Source: Azospirillum brasilense
GTDB lineage: Bacteria > Pseudomonadota > Alphaproteobacteria > Azospirillales > Azospirillaceae
DNA: 64,000 bases
Assembly: GCF_022023855.1 (NCBI RefSeq)
Contig: NZ_CP059451.1
Coordinates: forward strand, 620,001-684,000
Reading direction: 5' to 3'
Shown in pieces: positions 63,259-64,000 of this stretch. The translations under genes were made by a program, and so were the position numbers. The first letter of the stretch is position 1. Every line of letters starts with the position of its first letter. A model generated the notes under the pieces. That model was not told where the DNA came from, searched no databases, and saw only the letters and a program-made list of their open reading frames with translations.

Positions 63259-64000
63259 TCAGGCGGCCGGCGCCGCAGCGTCGGCGTAGGCCGCACCCGC
63301 CATGTTGTGGAAGAAGCCGTTTTCCAGCGGGACGGCGGTCATGGCGCGCAGCTCCGCCATCACGTCCTGTCCGCTGCGCGCGCCGTCCAGGATGGCGCGG
63401 AAGGCCTTGGCGACGGCAACCATGTCGAGGTCCTGCGGCGACAGGCGGAAGCGCTGGATGCCCATCGCCCGCAGCCGGTCGATCTCCGCCGCCAGCGCCA
63501 GATAGCCGTGCGACAGCGTCTGCGTGCCATTGACCGACAGGAAGGGCTGGCCGTCGACGGTGCTCACCGGCATGCCGTCCGGGTCGTTGGTGCAGACGAA
63601 CTGGCAGCCGTCCTTGTGCAGCGCGTGCGCCCGCGCGTGGTAGCAGCGGGCGGAGATGGCGAGCGGCGCGCGCCCGAACACCTGCACCTCCATGGACAGG
63701 CCGAGCGCCGCCCCCGTCTTCGCCATCATGGCGACGGAGGCGGCGGGAAGCTCCGCCGGCAGCGACACGGCGACGGCGCCGCGCCCGGCCAGCCAGGCCA
63801 GGGTCGCCTCGTTGTAGCTGTTGATGAAGGGGCCGACGGCGTGGCGGCGTCCCTCCAGCAGGGCCAGCGCGCCCATGTCGTTGGCCTCCACCGGCAGGAG
63901 GTCGCTCTCCACGAGGTCGCGCATCGCCGCGCGCTCGCGGTCGCTGCCCGCCAGGATCGGGCTGGCGAGCCAGACCTCCTTCCCGGCGGCGGCCAGACGG
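63259..64000 (-). CDS. ubiV: UbiV-like U32 family protein, O2-independent ubiquinone synthesis (partial)
   Basis: The frame is open to the right edge, so the N-terminus is missing; about 246 residues are present. Peptidase U32 pattern: RLAAAGKEVWLASPIL, VEANDMGALALL, GPFINSYNEATL and the Cys group ARCYHARAHALHKDGCQFVC that would hold an Fe-S cluster in UbiV. UbiU-UbiV hydroxylate the quinone ring anaerobically, consistent with neighbouring denitrification genes. A partner ubiU is expected just beyond the edge. Confidence 0.85.
   Translation of the reverse strand, partial: RLAAAGKEVWLASPILAGSDRERAAMRDLVESDLLPVEANDMGALALLEGRRHAVGPFINSYNEATLAWLAGRGAVAVSLPAELPAASVAMMAKTGAALGLSMEVQVFGRAPLAISARCYHARAHALHKDGCQFVCTNDPDGMPVSTVDGQPFLSVNGTQTLSHGYLALAAEIDRLRAMGIQRFRLSPQDLDMVAVAKAFRAILDGARSGQDVMAELRAMTAVPLENGFFHNMAGAAYADAAAPAA

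Overview
The window is very GC-rich, uses GTG starts and many 4-base ATGA stop/start overlaps, and carries alphaproteobacterial-type genes throughout. It fits a Rhodospirillales bacterium, most likely Azospirillum or a close relative (inference from gene content, not a database match). An iteron origin with rep, parA and parB sits in the middle, so this is a plasmid or chromid rather than a main chromosome. Layout: (1) 1-8616, minus strand: a 2,3-dihydroxybenzoate (catechol) siderophore operon, entC-entE-entB-entA-mbtH-NRPS, behind a near-perfect Fur box; the NRPS runs off the left edge. (2) 8686-18843, minus: an export operon (EntS-like MFS, membrane-fusion protein, RND pump), a catecholate TonB receptor, and a PepSY protein with two small membrane proteins, the last two units each with a Fur box. 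(3) 19047-24802, minus: a DppA-type binding protein, a hybrid histidine kinase and a single-domain response regulator in one operon, without any ABC permease or ATPase.

(4) 25257-30636: replicon backbone. parA (with an N-terminal HTH) and parB on plus; a replication initiator on minus; about 15 copies of a 15-bp iteron upstream of it; then two plus-strand genes that look like replication accessory (helicase-loader type) proteins. (5) 30762-39877, minus: heme acquisition. TonB heme receptor, hutX, a two-component system, hmuV, hmuU, hmuT and hmuS, with four Fur boxes. (6) 40000-45540: a nitrilase / flavin-reductase-like / SsuABC-type ABC transporter operon on minus, diverging from a TrmB-like regulator.

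(7) 45623-64000: denitrification. norCBQD, a diiron ferritin-like protein on the opposite strand, nosRZDFYLX with a tatA, a Crp/Fnr regulator (Dnr/NnrR type) and nnrS on plus; then on minus a c-type cytochrome and a partial ubiV (O2-independent ubiquinone synthesis). FNR/DNR boxes (TTGAY-N4-RTCAA) precede norC and nosR. A fourth box lies between the convergent nnrS and cytochrome genes. It has a -10 element at exactly class II spacing and an intrinsic terminator about 96 nt further on, which predicts an unannotated anaerobically induced small RNA. This is the most novel item in the window.

Together the genes serve iron scavenging under iron limitation (catechol siderophore plus heme) and respiration of NO and N2O under oxygen limitation. 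Four conserved genes (entA, entE, nosR, cytochrome c) each carry one frameshift, mostly one extra C in a C run, which points to assembly indels rather than gene decay. No rRNA, tRNA, CRISPR array, transposase or prophage was seen.
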